Assembly: GCA_012295275.1 (NCBI GenBank)
Contig: CM022673.1
Location: 19,645,810 to 19,709,809 of the forward strand
Origin: Chrysomallon squamiferum
Taxonomy: Eukaryota; Mollusca; Gastropoda; Neomphalida; Peltospiridae
Direction of reading: 5' to 3'
DNA: 64,000 bases
Shown here: one piece after another, positions 63,490-64,000 of the stretch
Layout of the letters: each line of letters opens with the position of its first letter
Numbering within the stretch: position 1 is the first letter of the stretch
Program-made: the position numbers and the translations under genes
Notes under the pieces: model-generated
Told to the model about the DNA's origin: nothing
The model's input: only the letters and a program-made list of their open reading frames with translations
Databases searched by the model: none

Positions 63490-63571
63490 TCAGAATCTAT
63501 AGTGTCAGTACTGGTAGGATTACATTCTTTTATATGGTTTAACAGGAACATAAGAACTACTAGAATTAATG
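63490..63571 (-). CDS. Possible minus-strand exon with membrane helix
   Basis: After the acceptor-like TTTTAATATCCTTAG, the minus strand reads LILVVLMFLLNHIKECNPTS and DTIDSE to a donor GA|GTGAGT. The first 11 residues look like the end of a membrane helix followed by a polar tail. 82 nt. No confirmed neighbouring exon; product unknown. Confidence 0.25.
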
Positions 63572-63941
63572 CTAAGGATATTAAAATAGTTATTTTAGAA
63601 AATTATTATTATCCATTTATTAAAATTCCAATAAATATTTGTAATAGTAATATTTAATAAGTAGAATGACTTTCTAACAGCAGCTAGATCAAGTTTTGCA
63701 TTTACAAAAGAAACAAAAACATCTAAATAAACTATTATTACTTTAAATATTTAGTATTATCTTGGTATGGATTGTAAATAAAAGTTAATTTAGTTAATTT
63801 AAAGTAAATTAAAAATGTTACATCAAAAAGACAGAAAACATAATTAAAGCAGAGATATAAAAATAGTAATTAGAAGAAAAGTAGTTTGATTAATTATTTT
63901 ATTTTATTTTTTTGCAGTTAAGTGGGATTATTATTTATACT

Positions 63942-64000
63942 TTATTGCTTATTAGAAATTTCTTCACAGATCACATCAGTAGAAGAATCAGCTCCTGGCA
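63942..64000 (-). CDS. Possible last exon of a minus-strand gene entering from the right
   Basis: Minus-strand frame GADSSTDVICEEISNKQ followed by TAA at 63944-63942, with AATAAA overlapping the stop. Too short to identify; could be chance. Confidence 0.2.
   Translation of the reverse strand, partial: PGADSSTDVICEEISNKQ

Noticed and set aside
1-64000. CRISPR arrays, bacterial operons, rRNA or tRNA genes
   Set aside because: Intron-rich eukaryotic sequence; I saw no spaced identical repeats of CRISPR type, and no convincing tRNA cloverleaf or rRNA motif on reading both strands.

Overview
This is an AT-rich, intron-rich metazoan nuclear segment. Introns are often longer than 1 kb, splice sites are GT-AG, A/T homopolymers and (TA)n tracts are abundant, and decayed DNA transposons sit in introns and intergenic DNA. 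The gene set (ATG9, an OVCA2-type serine hydrolase, a NIK/MAP3K14-type kinase) and the repeat types (Tigger/pogo, hAT, a Jockey-like LINE, SINE-like units) suggest a non-vertebrate animal. A lophotrochozoan, possibly a mollusc, is my best guess, but this rests on general resemblance and is not proven.

Layout. 1-7353 (+): the 3' portion of ATG9, nine exons, with the 5' end outside the window. 7354-15220: ATG9 3' UTR, then intergenic DNA with a MITE (10891-11319) and a CpG-retaining promoter-like patch (about 12774-13003). 15619-24858 (+): a complete eight-exon OVCA2-type hydrolase of 227 codons whose 6.3-kb first intron carries SINE-like pieces, a decayed repetitive-element ORF on the minus strand and a Tigger-like MITE. 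About 26900-30170 (-): an unidentified minus-strand gene with three phase-compatible core exons. About 30540-30930: a CpG-retaining region that could serve as a divergent promoter. 32835-56694 (+): a very large NIK-like kinase gene, 18 coding exons giving an uninterrupted reading frame of 1670 codons plus stop. Its first coding intron holds a relic transposon with about 245-bp inverted repeats and a LINE relic. 56695-64000: 3' flank and a transposon graveyard (nested Tigger copies, an inverted-repeat element, a foldback element), then weak minus-strand exon candidates at the right edge.

The genes do not form a pathway or an operon. ATG9 is an autophagy lipid scramblase, OVCA2 a small cytosolic alpha/beta hydrolase, and NIK a non-canonical NF-kappaB kinase. 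The most notable points are: the NIK homologue is nearly twice the human length, has a TAZ-like Cys/His cluster in its N-terminal extension, and has a HED catalytic loop in place of HRD; a possible frame-breaking cassette exon lies immediately after the catalytic lysine; and several transposon relics have recognisable ends. All exon coordinates were read by eye from splice consensus and frame continuity; transcripts were not available.
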